This document shows positions 21,437 to 30,208 of a stretch of DNA of 38,608 bases, piece after piece. The translations under genes were made by a program, and so were the position numbers. The DNA is from a virus: the IMG/VR virus record IMGVR_UViG_3300005663_000116, positions 1 through 38,608 of that record. One strand, written 5' to 3'. Below the pieces are notes generated by a model. That model searched no databases. It was not told where the DNA came from and saw only the letters and a program-made list of their open reading frames with translations. Position 1 is the first letter of the stretch, and each line of letters begins with the position of its first letter.

Positions 21437-24094
21437 TCATGCGTCCGTAATGTAGAACATATTAAACGTAAGGGGTCCTGTGTCGAGCAGAACGGTCATG
21501 TCCTGTGCAGCAGCATCATCATAAAAGAATATTTGGATGTCATTGGCTGTAATTAGAAGCTCTATTTGTAATGTATCGTTCCCTGATGCATTAACTCGAA
21601 TACTTCCCAGTGCAGCAAGAGCATTCCCAGTCAAACCAGAAGCTTCTATAGTTAGTATGGTGCCTCCTGCATCCAAAGTCCAACCACTTGTTGTAGCTCC
21701 TTTGACTATATTATTAACTTCTGCTATGTCGTCTCCATTCCATGTGTCGAACATCTGAGCTTTTAGCGTATTTGCGTTAGTACCATCTTGGAGAACAACA
21801 CGGGCGAACCTAATTACTCTGCCAGCCGTGGCGTCCCCAACCAAGTCGGTGGTTAATGTAACAAAATCGCCACCATCTGTATAAGTAAGTCCGGCTCCGG
21901 TGCGGAGCGCTCCGTCACTATTAGCAGCGCCTAAATAATCCGCTGTTGCTGCAACGTCTACTTTAACTTTACCATCAGCGGCTGCGGCGGAAACTTTCCA
22001 AATTGCATTGCCCGTCCCTGTGTCTTTCGTAAGTACATGCTCATTAGTCCCTCCTGCTACTGCTGACAATGCGTTGATCGCTAACTGTGCTGTGCCCTGT
22101 CCTGAACCGCCATCAGCTATTGCAACATCAGTTCCTCCAACCCGATAAATTAAGTTGCCCTCGATATTCAAGTCGCCCGCGCTAGCTCTGGCTATTGTGG
22201 TATCTGTATCATGTCCAAGTTCTATGACTCCGGGAATAACAATCGTTCCAGCAGCATCAATAGTCATCTTGAGCGTGTTATTTGTGTAAAACTCTATTGG
22301 TGCATTTTGGCGGTTTATAAAAGCAATGTTGTCATTTCCGGTTGTGGTGCTTCCAAGATACCAAAGCTGTGTATTTCCATTATAAGCACTGTGTCCCGTA
22401 ATAACTGAACTAGAAAACTCCGAAGTCCCATCACCAGTTACATGAAGCATGCCACTTTGATGCCCACCTATATTTCCTGCTGGCTTAGCACCTTTAACTT
22501 CTAATGGAGCGTTTGAAATGGTTGTTCCGATACCTACCTTGCAGCCTGATATTTTAAGGTCGTTATTCGTATCATTGAATGTAATTAATGGTCCAGCAGC
22601 TTGCCCTATTGTACCGCCATCAGCGATGATTACTCCACCTAAGAGCGGCGTATCTGCCTCGCCAACACCAAGAGACGTTCGTGCAATTGTTGTAGACTCG
22701 TAAGCGAACGCACCTGCGCCAGTAGCGACGATAAATTGGCCGTCAACTGTAGGTGCTGTGAGTGTATTAAAATCATCAAGTACATCACCTTGTGCCTGGA
22801 AACCTGTATGTCCCGCAGATGCGTAATCAAGACTTACGAGGTCCGCGTGATCCGTTGCAAGTGAGCCTGAAAATTTAGTTTGAAACGCAGACTCAACTTG
22901 TGTAAACGCTGCGTCATCTTTACCAATAATAATCTTGCCCGCAAGAATACCTTCAACTTCAACAACTAAAGGCACTGCTGACGGAGGTTGTACGTCTTCA
23001 GCTTGTGACAAAGTATAACTACCTATACCATAAATAACAGCAACGTCGTCACTGTCTGCTTGGAGGTACACCCAATGTACGCCATATCTATTATTGGCCA
23101 ACGTTGCCAAACCAACACCAAAATTGTTGTAGTTTGACTGGTGAATATCCGAAACAGATGAGACTTTTTGCCAAGACCCATCATTGTAATAATAACTAAA
23201 TGTGTCTGCGCCTTGCGTGTCCACCGCGCCAGTCGAAAACTCTGTCAAACCGCGCCAAAATGTGCCTGCTGTCAGTGCTATGTTTCTCGTACCCGTTTCA
23301 CTAAGAATACCTCCCGATACGTGACCATAAGGCTGAACACCGACCATTCTACGAATCATAGAATTAGCATGATCACCGACCGTGTGTTGATCCGTCTGGT
23401 TTATATGTAATACAGTACCTTCTCGGCTGATCGACGCAAGTAGTACATTTGTATTGAAATCTGTTCTTACAGTCGTCGTTGCAACTGCTTGCGGACTTCC
23501 TCCATTATACTCTATATAGACATAGTTTATGTCATTGTCAGCAAGCGCTACATTCGCGCCCGCTTCTGACGCCCAATCAAAATACAATATCTGCGCTGTT
23601 GCGCTATCAGTTGCACGGATAAGCCCCGTGCCCGCTGCGACTGTGATTGTTCCATCAGCGTCGTCAGAAACTACGCCCCCTGAAATCCAGCCAGCAGAGT
23701 GAAAAATGTCTTGGGCGTGCTGAACTGTTGAAAACGTAGAACCCGAGATGCGAGCCATTGGATGATTGGCTGCATCGAGATCATCTACGTTCACCGCTGC
23801 TGTATAGTGCAGGCCCACTTTCTGGCCTGCTGCGTGTTCTACATCGCTTGTACTCTCTTGCGCTCGTGTTATATTATATACGTTGCCCGTATCGAACGAC
23901 GCGGCCACAATTTCCACATTCAGATCACCAGACGCATTTGGAAATGATACTGCGTCCCAAATAACAAGTTGAAAAGTTCCTGCTGCTGTTGGCAAACTAT
24001 GCCCGGCAGTCACTGTAAGAGTTACTGCTGCTGCATTAAGTGTCGAAGCGAGCGTTCCAAATGCGAAGTTTTCTTTTAGGTATCCTACTGCCAT
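21437..24094 (-). CDS. Large tail fibre protein
   Basis: The 885-residue protein begins MAVGYLKENFAFGTLASTLN after AGGACTTACAACTATG. An N-terminal phage-fibre domain (TLTVTAGHSLPTAAGTFQLV, EIVAASFDTGNVYNITRAQE) is followed by Gly/Thr-rich beta regions, a collar-like stretch (SGSTFSTVQHAQDIFHSAGW), a segment with LKMTIDAAGTIVIPG and GNLIYRVGGTDVAIADGGSG typical of trimeric fibre shafts, and a beta-rich C-terminal head. This is the likely primary receptor-binding fibre. No intramolecular chaperone domain is evident at the end. Confidence 0.75.
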   Translation of the reverse strand: MAVGYLKENFAFGTLASTLNAAAVTLTVTAGHSLPTAAGTFQLVIWDAVSFPNASGDLNVEIVAASFDTGNVYNITRAQESTSDVEHAAGQKVGLHYTAAVNVDDLDAANHPMARISGSTFSTVQHAQDIFHSAGWISGGVVSDDADGTITVAAGTGLIRATDSATAQILYFDWASEAGANVALADNDINYVYIEYNGGSPQAVATTTVRTDFNTNVLLASISREGTVLHINQTDQHTVGDHANSMIRRMVGVQPYGHVSGGILSETGTRNIALTAGTFWRGLTEFSTGAVDTQGADTFSYYYNDGSWQKVSSVSDIHQSNYNNFGVGLATLANNRYGVHWVYLQADSDDVAVIYGIGSYTLSQAEDVQPPSAVPLVVEVEGILAGKIIIGKDDAAFTQVESAFQTKFSGSLATDHADLVSLDYASAGHTGFQAQGDVLDDFNTLTAPTVDGQFIVATGAGAFAYESTTIARTSLGVGEADTPLLGGVIIADGGTIGQAAGPLITFNDTNNDLKISGCKVGIGTTISNAPLEVKGAKPAGNIGGHQSGMLHVTGDGTSEFSSSVITGHSAYNGNTQLWYLGSTTTGNDNIAFINRQNAPIEFYTNNTLKMTIDAAGTIVIPGVIELGHDTDTTIARASAGDLNIEGNLIYRVGGTDVAIADGGSGQGTAQLAINALSAVAGGTNEHVLTKDTGTGNAIWKVSAAAADGKVKVDVAATADYLGAANSDGALRTGAGLTYTDGGDFVTLTTDLVGDATAGRVIRFARVVLQDGTNANTLKAQMFDTWNGDDIAEVNNIVKGATTSGWTLDAGGTILTIEASGLTGNALAALGSIRVNASGNDTLQIELLITANDIQIFFYDDAAAQDMTVLLDTGPLTFNMFYITDA

Positions 24095-24186
24095 AGTTGT
24101 AAGTCCTGTTGTTTTGTCTTATGGTGTTTGTCTTATGGTGATTCGACTTGTTGACGCGCGTTGTGTAATTTGCTCGTTGAGTACTG
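24095..24186 (-). other. Intergenic leader with 14-base repeat x2
   Basis: GTCTTATGGTG occurs twice at 14-base spacing (about 24115-24141). On the minus strand this is CACCATAAGAC, resembling the CACCAAAGATAAG unit at 20.9 kb. No gene seen. Confidence 0.5.
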
Positions 24187-25482
24187 TTAGCTGGCGAACG
24201 CGGTCACATCGTTGATGGTCACTGGTTTGGGCCTGCGTTTCCAGTAGTGGCACCGTGTTATGTGGCTGCCGCTTTTCTTTTCGAGTTTGAAAATACCACG
24301 AAGATGCTTGCGTTGGTGAATCCACTCTTCGTCCCGCCCTGCGTCATGGACGATAATATTGTCAGACACTTGAGATGCGATTCTCATTGCTGCGTCTCTG
24401 CCTATTCCGCCTTTTTGTCTTTCTTTTGGTCCATCTACGAAGACCAGGTCAAATTTCTCTGCGTGCCAGTTATCACCTTCAAGCAACTCGGGTGCATTAA
24501 TGCCATCCCAAAGACGAATCTCTAAATCGTTTTGACCCCCTGCGTCCTTTACTTTTGATTCAATGACTTCTTTGTACTCTGGGCTCGTCTCGTAAGAAAT
24601 TACTTTGCACGTTTCTGATAAAAGCAACGACGAAAGTCCGACGCCGAATTCTAGCACCTTCGGTTCTGATAACTGTCCCGGAACTCGCCTCGGCATGTAC
24701 TGCTGGATAAACGCCCAGTCGCGTTGAGTAATTGAGTATTCGCCCCAGGGCATATTGTACTTTGAATTTGAGTGATCAAAGTAATCAATCGTGTCCCACG
24801 CTGTCATGTCTGAAAAACCAATTTGTTTGAAGTGCTCACAGCGACGGTGCGTTGTTGTGTACACTTTATACCCTGCGTCAGTCGCTCTGCGACAAAATGC
24901 AAAATCTGTACCGTATTTCTGTACGCCGTCCTCGTCAAACTCTGAATGAAAAGGTTGCTTGATGCTCTCCAAAACTTCACGCTTGACCAATATACAGCCC
25001 GTGCCAACGACTGCAACTTCAAGAACGTCGAACATATCGTCGATCGAGTCTAAGTCAACCGCTGAATATCCTTCGCCCGCTGTATGCGGAACATACGCAG
25101 TCCAATTCAGCATCTGACCTGCGCTGCGTACTAATGCGGGCGACGCAACGACGTCACGGTCTATAAACACCATTTCACATGGGTTGTGCAGCGGCACTAC
25201 GTCGTCATCTATCATCAAAAGATGCGTGCAGTCAGTTTCAAGAAACCGCTTCACGATCATACAACGATTGCTTGATATCGGATTTGCCCAAGTTCTTCCG
25301 GGGTTCTCCCAAACAAGCTCTACGCCCTTCGTTCGTTGCATGGCAGGAATAACTGTGCTGCTCATCTCCCGCCGTAATTCGCCATTATTTAGGAGTGCGA
25401 AATATACTTTGTATTTCTCGTTTGTTGGTGCCACTCCGTCTTGGGCTGTATTGCTTGGCTTTGTTTGTTCTGCTGCGTTCAT
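24187..25482 (-). CDS. Glycosyltransferase-methyltransferase fusion
   Basis: Residues ~25-225 are a GT-A type glycosyltransferase: SNRCMIVKRFLETDCTHLLM then IDDDVVP (DxD metal/sugar-nucleotide site, 91-97), VVGTGCILVKREV (158-170) and THRRCEHFKQIG (211-222). Residues ~273-400 are a Rossmann methyltransferase-like domain: KVLEFGVGLSS (SAM motif I, 275-285), ISYETSPEY (acidic ribose-binding Glu, 295-303) and FDLVFVDGP (344-352). A strong RBS (GAGGAGAAAAATATG) precedes it. Located among fibre genes, it may glycosylate and methylate virion proteins, or modify host surface sugars; the substrate is unknown. Confidence 0.8.
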   Translation of the reverse strand: MNAAEQTKPSNTAQDGVAPTNEKYKVYFALLNNGELRREMSSTVIPAMQRTKGVELVWENPGRTWANPISSNRCMIVKRFLETDCTHLLMIDDDVVPLHNPCEMVFIDRDVVASPALVRSAGQMLNWTAYVPHTAGEGYSAVDLDSIDDMFDVLEVAVVGTGCILVKREVLESIKQPFHSEFDEDGVQKYGTDFAFCRRATDAGYKVYTTTHRRCEHFKQIGFSDMTAWDTIDYFDHSNSKYNMPWGEYSITQRDWAFIQQYMPRRVPGQLSEPKVLEFGVGLSSLLLSETCKVISYETSPEYKEVIESKVKDAGGQNDLEIRLWDGINAPELLEGDNWHAEKFDLVFVDGPKERQKGGIGRDAAMRIASQVSDNIIVHDAGRDEEWIHQRKHLRGIFKLEKKSGSHITRCHYWKRRPKPVTINDVTAFAS

Positions 25483-25530
25483 ATTTTTCTCCTCTAAACT
25501 TATTGCTATGACAAACTATTGCTAGGATAA

Positions 25531-25614
25531 AATCCCGACCTCGCCGCCAGGATTTGTTCGTGCCGAGCCTCATCTTGTGACCTGGCGTCAACCCGAAATT
25601 CGTTTGTCGGGATT
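25531..25614 (-). repeat. Nested inverted repeat (9-bp outer, 7-bp inner stems)
   Basis: AATCCCGAC (25531-25539) pairs with GTCGGGATT (25606-25614), enclosing CGCCAGG (25545-25551) paired with CCTGGCG (25581-25587). On the minus strand the outer arm is followed by TTTTATCC, so it may act as a terminator or attenuator between the 25659 gene and the glycosyltransferase. The 176-base gap holds no gene. Confidence 0.65.
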
Positions 25615-25658
25615 ACCACGACGCGGTGCTTTGCGGCGTGTGTTGCGTACTGATACGT

Positions 25659-26069
25659 TTAAGTCAGAGTGATGTCCAAGTCGCCGGTGGCAAACTTCGG
25701 AGTGTCACCCGATGCCACAGACTTCGAGATGGTCAATGCTCCGTAGCAGAGAACATTGCCCGTAGTAAGCGCATCACAGACTGCAAAGTCGAGGATTGTC
25801 CCCCAACTCGCCGTCGCCTGCGCAAAGAGAATGTCATTAGTATTCTCAGTTGCGCCCGCAGTTGCCTTGTCCCACGTCTCCATAATTTTACGGGCATACG
25901 ACGGCGAACTTGGCTCAGTAATGGTACTGCCAGTCCCTGTGTCGGTCACTGCAACTGTACACAACGCAACATACTTGCTGGGCAATGTAAACCCAAGCGT
26001 CTTGCCTTCTCCCGTCCCAAATGTTCCATCTAACAAACTTATTTCCAAATAATCAGAAAACGATCCCAT
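25659..26069 (-). CDS. Phage fibre-associated protein (SxSDYLE...LYVALxT type)
   Basis: The 136-residue product reads GSFSDYLEISLLDGTFGTGE, KYVALCTVAVTDTGTG, PSYARKI, ASWGTILDFAVCDALTTGNV, CYGALTISKSVASGDTPKF and ends in DLDITL. This order is that of a common small phage virion protein with a beta-sandwich fold, often encoded near tail fibres and annotated as tail fibre or tail-associated protein. AAGGGAAAAAATG is a good RBS. It is the first gene below the second homing endonuclease. Confidence 0.75.
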   Translation of the reverse strand: MGSFSDYLEISLLDGTFGTGEGKTLGFTLPSKYVALCTVAVTDTGTGSTITEPSSPSYARKIMETWDKATAGATENTNDILFAQATASWGTILDFAVCDALTTGNVLCYGALTISKSVASGDTPKFATGDLDITLT

Positions 26070-26150
26070 TTTTTCCCTTTCAAAAGGTGTGTAATAAAAT
26101 GTTAAATCCGCGCGGGATTCACAATACGTCTTTTAGTTCCTGTAAGTTGT

Positions 26151-26960
26151 CTAAATCTCTGTCGGCAGCCTGGCCTCTAATCTTGCTAATTGCCTCTTTG
26201 TTTGTGCAATGCACATTTTGAGTATTGATTTGTCACTGTGCTTCTTACCATAAAACGGATTCTTCTCACCAGTTACATCAGTAGACTCGCTCATCTTTAC
26301 TAATGATTCCGCATTATGCTTCTTACCATAGAACGAATTCTTTTTGCCAATTTTGGATTCACTTTTCTTTACCCGTGTCTCTTCAGAATCTACTCTACCC
26401 TTATTAGCGTTGCTAATTCTCTGCTTAGTAACATCAGTATGTTTCTTGCCATAAAATGAATTACCTTCGCCCCGCATTCTCTCGCTGTGTGCTTCTCGTA
26501 AGTCTGCTCGCTTTGACGGGTGCATGTCACCAAGCGCTTTCATAGAATCGCTTAGCTTAGTACGATTCTCCGGATTAGTAAAATACGCTTTTCTTGCGGC
26601 ACTCTGCTTAGCTCGCATACCCTCTTTGTTTGGATTGTTTGTAAACGTATCACAACCTTCGCCACCGCGAGTAAGATTATAACCATTTGGATGTATCGAA
26701 TCAAAATTACGAATCTCTTCAATCTCGATTCGATTGGCGTCATCGTGGGAATAACAAACATGCAATGGCGTTACTTCCCATTCATCATACTTATTGAACG
26801 CTCGATGAATTAAGCTTTTATGCTCTTTTACTAAATGCTCCTTCATTCTACGCTTTAAGTCTATGGTTTGACCAATGTAACACTTATCAGATTCAGGGAA
26901 GTAAATCCTGTAAATATGTACAACTTCTCTTGTATGCAGCCTTTCTTCTCTACCATTCAT
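26151..26960 (-). CDS. GIY-YIG homing endonuclease with NUMOD3 repeats
   Basis: Residues ~14-100 are a GIY-YIG nuclease domain (HIYRIYFPESDKCYIGQT, LKRRMKEHL, IEIEEIRNF, NGYNLTRGGEG). The catalytic Tyr, Arg, Glu and Asn equivalents are visible, but GIY reads HIY. The C-terminal half has three NUMOD3-type DNA-binding units (NSFYGKKHTDVTKQRIS, NSFYGKKHNAESLVKMSE, NPFYGKKHSDKSILKM). It is a free-standing mobile gene between tape measure and fibre genes and would cut relatives lacking it. The RBS is AAGGGCGATGCAATG. It is paralogous to the copy at 32558. Confidence 0.88.
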   Translation of the reverse strand: MNGREERLHTREVVHIYRIYFPESDKCYIGQTIDLKRRMKEHLVKEHKSLIHRAFNKYDEWEVTPLHVCYSHDDANRIEIEEIRNFDSIHPNGYNLTRGGEGCDTFTNNPNKEGMRAKQSAARKAYFTNPENRTKLSDSMKALGDMHPSKRADLREAHSERMRGEGNSFYGKKHTDVTKQRISNANKGRVDSEETRVKKSESKIGKKNSFYGKKHNAESLVKMSESTDVTGEKNPFYGKKHSDKSILKMCIAQTKRQLARLEARLPTEI

Positions 26961-26974
26961 TGCATCGCCCTTAA

Positions 26975-29383
26975 TTAAGTCGAAATGTTAGTAACCTCAC
27001 CTGCGTTGCGTCGCATAATATTAACAATCTGACGCTCGCCGTCGCCGGTGCCTAAGTATTCTTGGACTTGTGATTGATCCATTACGTTAATAATTTTAAT
27101 TAGCGTTTTGTTCGACTCACCGCCGTCGCCTGACGAGGAAACGCCGAGTCGCCCGCTGCTATCACGTTTCAATGGCATTAGGGCTTCGTGCCCCGCTTCG
27201 CCGCCCAACGCCAGACCTCCGTTTGCCATAGGAAATATTGTTGGGCCGTCGAGTATACCGCCCCTTGCGAATGGCGTGACACTTGCGTTGTTGAAAACTA
27301 ATCCGTTTGCCGCGAGCATTGTGCCACCAAACAATCCCGCGCCGCCCGCTCCTGTGCCTAATGTTCCGCCACCTATAGCGCCGCTGATACCGCCGCCGAT
27401 TAACCCGCCAATACCTCCAACAACCCCACCAAGAATACTGCCCAGCAAATCAGTAGCCATTGACGCAATGCTCGACAAGTGTTCCATCATCTTATCAGCT
27501 ATTTTTTCCATTGCAGGATCAATAGTGTCCTCTAACGCTTGCATTAGCGGATCGACGATCGTTTTTTCATACATGTGTTCGACTATTGTCGTTCCTAGCC
27601 GTGCGAGTCCCTCTTTGAATACTTCTTCAAGCTCTCGGTCTTCTAACATCGCAATCAACGGACCGCGCAAGATATTGCGGCGATCTTCTTCAAACTCTCT
27701 TGCGAACGCTTCGTCCTTTTCTGCTTCCTTTTGAAGTTCCTGAACTGCAATTAATTCTTTTTTGTAATTCTCTATAAGTTTATCAGACGTGTCACCAAGT
27801 AGTATTTTTGCCTGTGTCTCAAACTCTACAAATTTTATTGCTCGCTCTCGTTCGTCATTAGTTAGCCCAATTAATTCTTTTTCTAATTGCAACTCACGAG
27901 ACATTTTTGCTATTGCTAATTCTGCTTTTTTCTCTACATCTGTTAACTTTCGCGTTACTTCGTTTATTTCTTCAACTGCTTTAGCATTACTTGACGCAGC
28001 AGACGTACTGATATTTAACGACTTGGTGTATTCGTCGACTACTGCTATGAGTCGCTTCGATGACGCCTCTCGCTCTTTCTGCTGCGCATTGAGCTTATCG
28101 AACATCTTTAATCTAGCATTTGCCATACGGCTTACACCTATGAGGCCCTGTTGTTTAACGCCTATCGGACCCAATTCTTTCATAATATCTGCTACTGCTA
28201 CCATTTGCAGCATCTCACGGCGGGCACCAGAAAACGCAATACTTATTCCTAATGCTACTACCTGTATCTCCTTGAGAAAACTATTGACTAAAGGTGCGAG
28301 GTCTTCACCGATTTCTCGTTTAATTGATACCCATAATTCCCTATTCCTCGCTAACGTTTGATTAGTTGTCTTCGCTGCTTTCTGGAAGTTGCTCTCACTA
28401 AGACCTAACGAATTTAATGCGGTCTCATGATTCTCAATAAGCTTAGTTATTGTTTTTCGCGTTGCTTCAACACCGAGTAACGCACGTACGTTGCTAAATA
28501 TCTTAGCTGTGTCTTCTGCTGACGCTTTACTCAATTTTCCAAGCGCTCCTGTCAAACCAAGTGTACTAAGAGTCGTAGCATCCAACGTCAAATTAAATTT
28601 ATCTAACGCAAACGCGGCGGCCTCGGGTGTTGGCGAGAGGAACGTAGTAATAATTGCTTTAAGCGCAGTCATTGTCATACGTGCACTTACACCCTTTTGG
28701 GTTATTGTAGCAATGGCTGCCGCTAGCTCTTCAAGTGACAGACCCGCTGCTGCTGCAATTGGGACGACTTGACCAATACTCCCAGCTAACTCTTCATACT
28801 CAATTACGCCTTTCTTAACGATCGACGACATAACATCTGTCACACGACCTGCTTCTTTAGCACTAAGTCCATAAGCGTTAAGAATCGCGACCATCGCTTT
28901 GACTGACGTCGCTACGTCTGTAAATCCGCCAATTGCTGACCGCGTCGCAACTTCAAGAAACTCCATCGCGTCCGCAGCCTTAAAACTACCAGATATGATG
29001 TCAAACGTACCCTTGGACAATGCTTTAGTCGTCTGGCCGTATCTAATAGCAAGCGCCGCAATCTGCTTCTCATACTCTGGTAAGAAGTGCGCAGTCTGGT
29101 CGTCAAGCATTGTTGAGACACGAGCGAGTGACGTCTCAAAGTCTGCAAACGCTTTGAGAGACGATCCCGCGAATCTCAACCCTCGCCATGCGGCTGCAAG
29201 CCCAATAAGCCCCGTTGCTGCTCTGCGTACAGACTGGCTCATAGAGTTCATCGACTTATCAACGCGCTTAGAACTTGCGTCTACGTCTCTCGCGCCGCGA
29301 CGTATTTTCTGTGTTGCAGTAGCAAACTGATCTGCACCTTGTTTAGCTTTCTGTGCTCGGATGGCAATATCAAGGTTGGGCAT
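26975..29383 (-). CDS. Tape measure protein
   Basis: The 802-residue protein has an N-terminal coiled region (IAIRAQKAKQGADQFATATQ), the conserved tape measure core (FADFETSLARVSTM, AAAGLSLEELAAAIATITQKG, SARMTMTALKAIITTFLSP), long helices, a Gly-rich hydrophobic stretch (LGSILGGVVGGIGGLIGGG) and the typical C-terminal FARGGILDGPTIFPMANGG. It sets tail length and probably forms the DNA channel; by the usual scaling the tail would be roughly 120 nm. It directly follows the frameshifted chaperones. Only a weak GAAG precedes the ATG. Confidence 0.92.
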   Translation of the reverse strand: MPNLDIAIRAQKAKQGADQFATATQKIRRGARDVDASSKRVDKSMNSMSQSVRRAATGLIGLAAAWRGLRFAGSSLKAFADFETSLARVSTMLDDQTAHFLPEYEKQIAALAIRYGQTTKALSKGTFDIISGSFKAADAMEFLEVATRSAIGGFTDVATSVKAMVAILNAYGLSAKEAGRVTDVMSSIVKKGVIEYEELAGSIGQVVPIAAAAGLSLEELAAAIATITQKGVSARMTMTALKAIITTFLSPTPEAAAFALDKFNLTLDATTLSTLGLTGALGKLSKASAEDTAKIFSNVRALLGVEATRKTITKLIENHETALNSLGLSESNFQKAAKTTNQTLARNRELWVSIKREIGEDLAPLVNSFLKEIQVVALGISIAFSGARREMLQMVAVADIMKELGPIGVKQQGLIGVSRMANARLKMFDKLNAQQKEREASSKRLIAVVDEYTKSLNISTSAASSNAKAVEEINEVTRKLTDVEKKAELAIAKMSRELQLEKELIGLTNDERERAIKFVEFETQAKILLGDTSDKLIENYKKELIAVQELQKEAEKDEAFAREFEEDRRNILRGPLIAMLEDRELEEVFKEGLARLGTTIVEHMYEKTIVDPLMQALEDTIDPAMEKIADKMMEHLSSIASMATDLLGSILGGVVGGIGGLIGGGISGAIGGGTLGTGAGGAGLFGGTMLAANGLVFNNASVTPFARGGILDGPTIFPMANGGLALGGEAGHEALMPLKRDSSGRLGVSSSGDGGESNKTLIKIINVMDQSQVQEYLGTGDGERQIVNIMRRNAGEVTNIST

Positions 29384-30090
29384 TTATTTATTCTTCTCTT
29401 TGTCTCTGTAGTGCTTGATAAATTGTTTGTCTAATTTGTGAATTAGATAAATAAATTCTTGGCGACGCTCTGAGTTTATTATACAACTCTCGTCGAGCCA
29501 GATTTTAATCTCTGACAATTTAATTCCGTCGTTTGACGAGCGTGTGTCTGACAAAAGGCAAAACGCTGACCATATATAAACTATGTCGCTATGCACCAGT
29601 GGTGCTTTTAAGTTCTTACCAAACCCTGCGGCTCTTATCTTCTCGTTGTGTTCCCCAAACTTAAGTTGCCAGTCGAGAAACTCGGTTAGTTTTTTGCAGA
29701 TTCCTCAAGAACTTCTTTTGCATACTGATCTGCATTTTCTGATATAGCAACGACGAACGAACAAAAGTCTTTCAACTCCGGGTCGGCAAAAAACTTCTCT
29801 GATTGTCCAACAGAGAACGGTATTGGCTTACCATCATTATCGTCAATATTTTCCCAGCCAAGCAAAATAGTTCTTGCCCTAACTGTATTCAAAAGATTCG
29901 CAAGTACTTGAATATCGAGTTTATCTTCTCGCGCGTCTTTCGTTTTGGGATCCACGAGGTTTCGTAACTCTTCTTGATATTTTGGGTTACGAGCGCGGGC
30001 AACTTTCAATCTGATACCTAAAATGTAATCAACCCATACGCCCTGAATTTCTTTTGCTTCATCTGTCTTGATTCGTTCTATGTTCGCCAT
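29384..30090 (-). CDS. Tail assembly chaperone G-T fusion made by -1 frameshift
   Basis: The second chaperone frame (stop at 29384) has no standard start near its beginning; it opens only four codons before A AAA AAC at the end of the G gene. A -1 slip there gives a 235-residue fusion: the 134 residues of G followed by LTEFLDWQLKFGEHNEKIR, AAGFGKNLKAPLVHSDIVYI and the rest (101 residues). This is the classical G/GT arrangement in which the minor fusion product recruits tail tube subunits to the tape measure. A weak GTG (29596) in the frame is probably not used. Confidence 0.85.
29686..30090 (-). CDS. Tail assembly chaperone G (unshifted product)
   Basis: The 134-residue acidic protein (MANIERIKTDEAKEIQGVWV ... 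ADQYAKEVLEESAKN) lies between tail tube and tape measure, the standard position of the G-type chaperone that coats the tape measure during tail assembly. The RBS is GAGGAGAACGACGATG. It ends in GCA AAA AAC TAA, which is the slippery site. Sequence similarity to named families is weak; position and the frameshift identify it. Confidence 0.82.
   Translation of the reverse strand: MANIERIKTDEAKEIQGVWVDYILGIRLKVARARNPKYQEELRNLVDPKTKDAREDKLDIQVLANLLNTVRARTILLGWENIDDNDGKPIPFSVGQSEKFFADPELKDFCSFVVAISENADQYAKEVLEESAKN
29689..29695 (-). other. -1 frameshift slippery heptamer A AAA AAC
   Basis: The heptamer is in the right phase (GCA AAA AAC TAA), directly before the stop. GAGGA about 7 bases upstream could act as a stimulating internal Shine-Dalgarno, as in dnaX. 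A CGAG-TTT-CTCG hairpin begins a few bases downstream. Confidence 0.85.
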
Positions 30091-30132
30091 CGTCGTTCTC
30101 CTCTATTTACATCACTAATTAATCTATTGCTA

Positions 30133-30161
30133 CGCCCGCCGCCATTTGATGGCAGCGGGCG
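30133..30161 (-). repeat. Strong hairpin 3' of the tail tube gene
   Basis: CGCCCGC pairs with GCGGGCG, continuing after one mismatch into GCCAT/ATGGC around a TTG loop. No T-run follows on the minus strand, so it may stabilise the tube mRNA or act as a weak terminator between tube and chaperone genes. Confidence 0.6.
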
Positions 30162-30208
30162 CACTCTTTCTATTCTTGGCGGATAAACTAATTGCTACTT
30201 GCATACTA

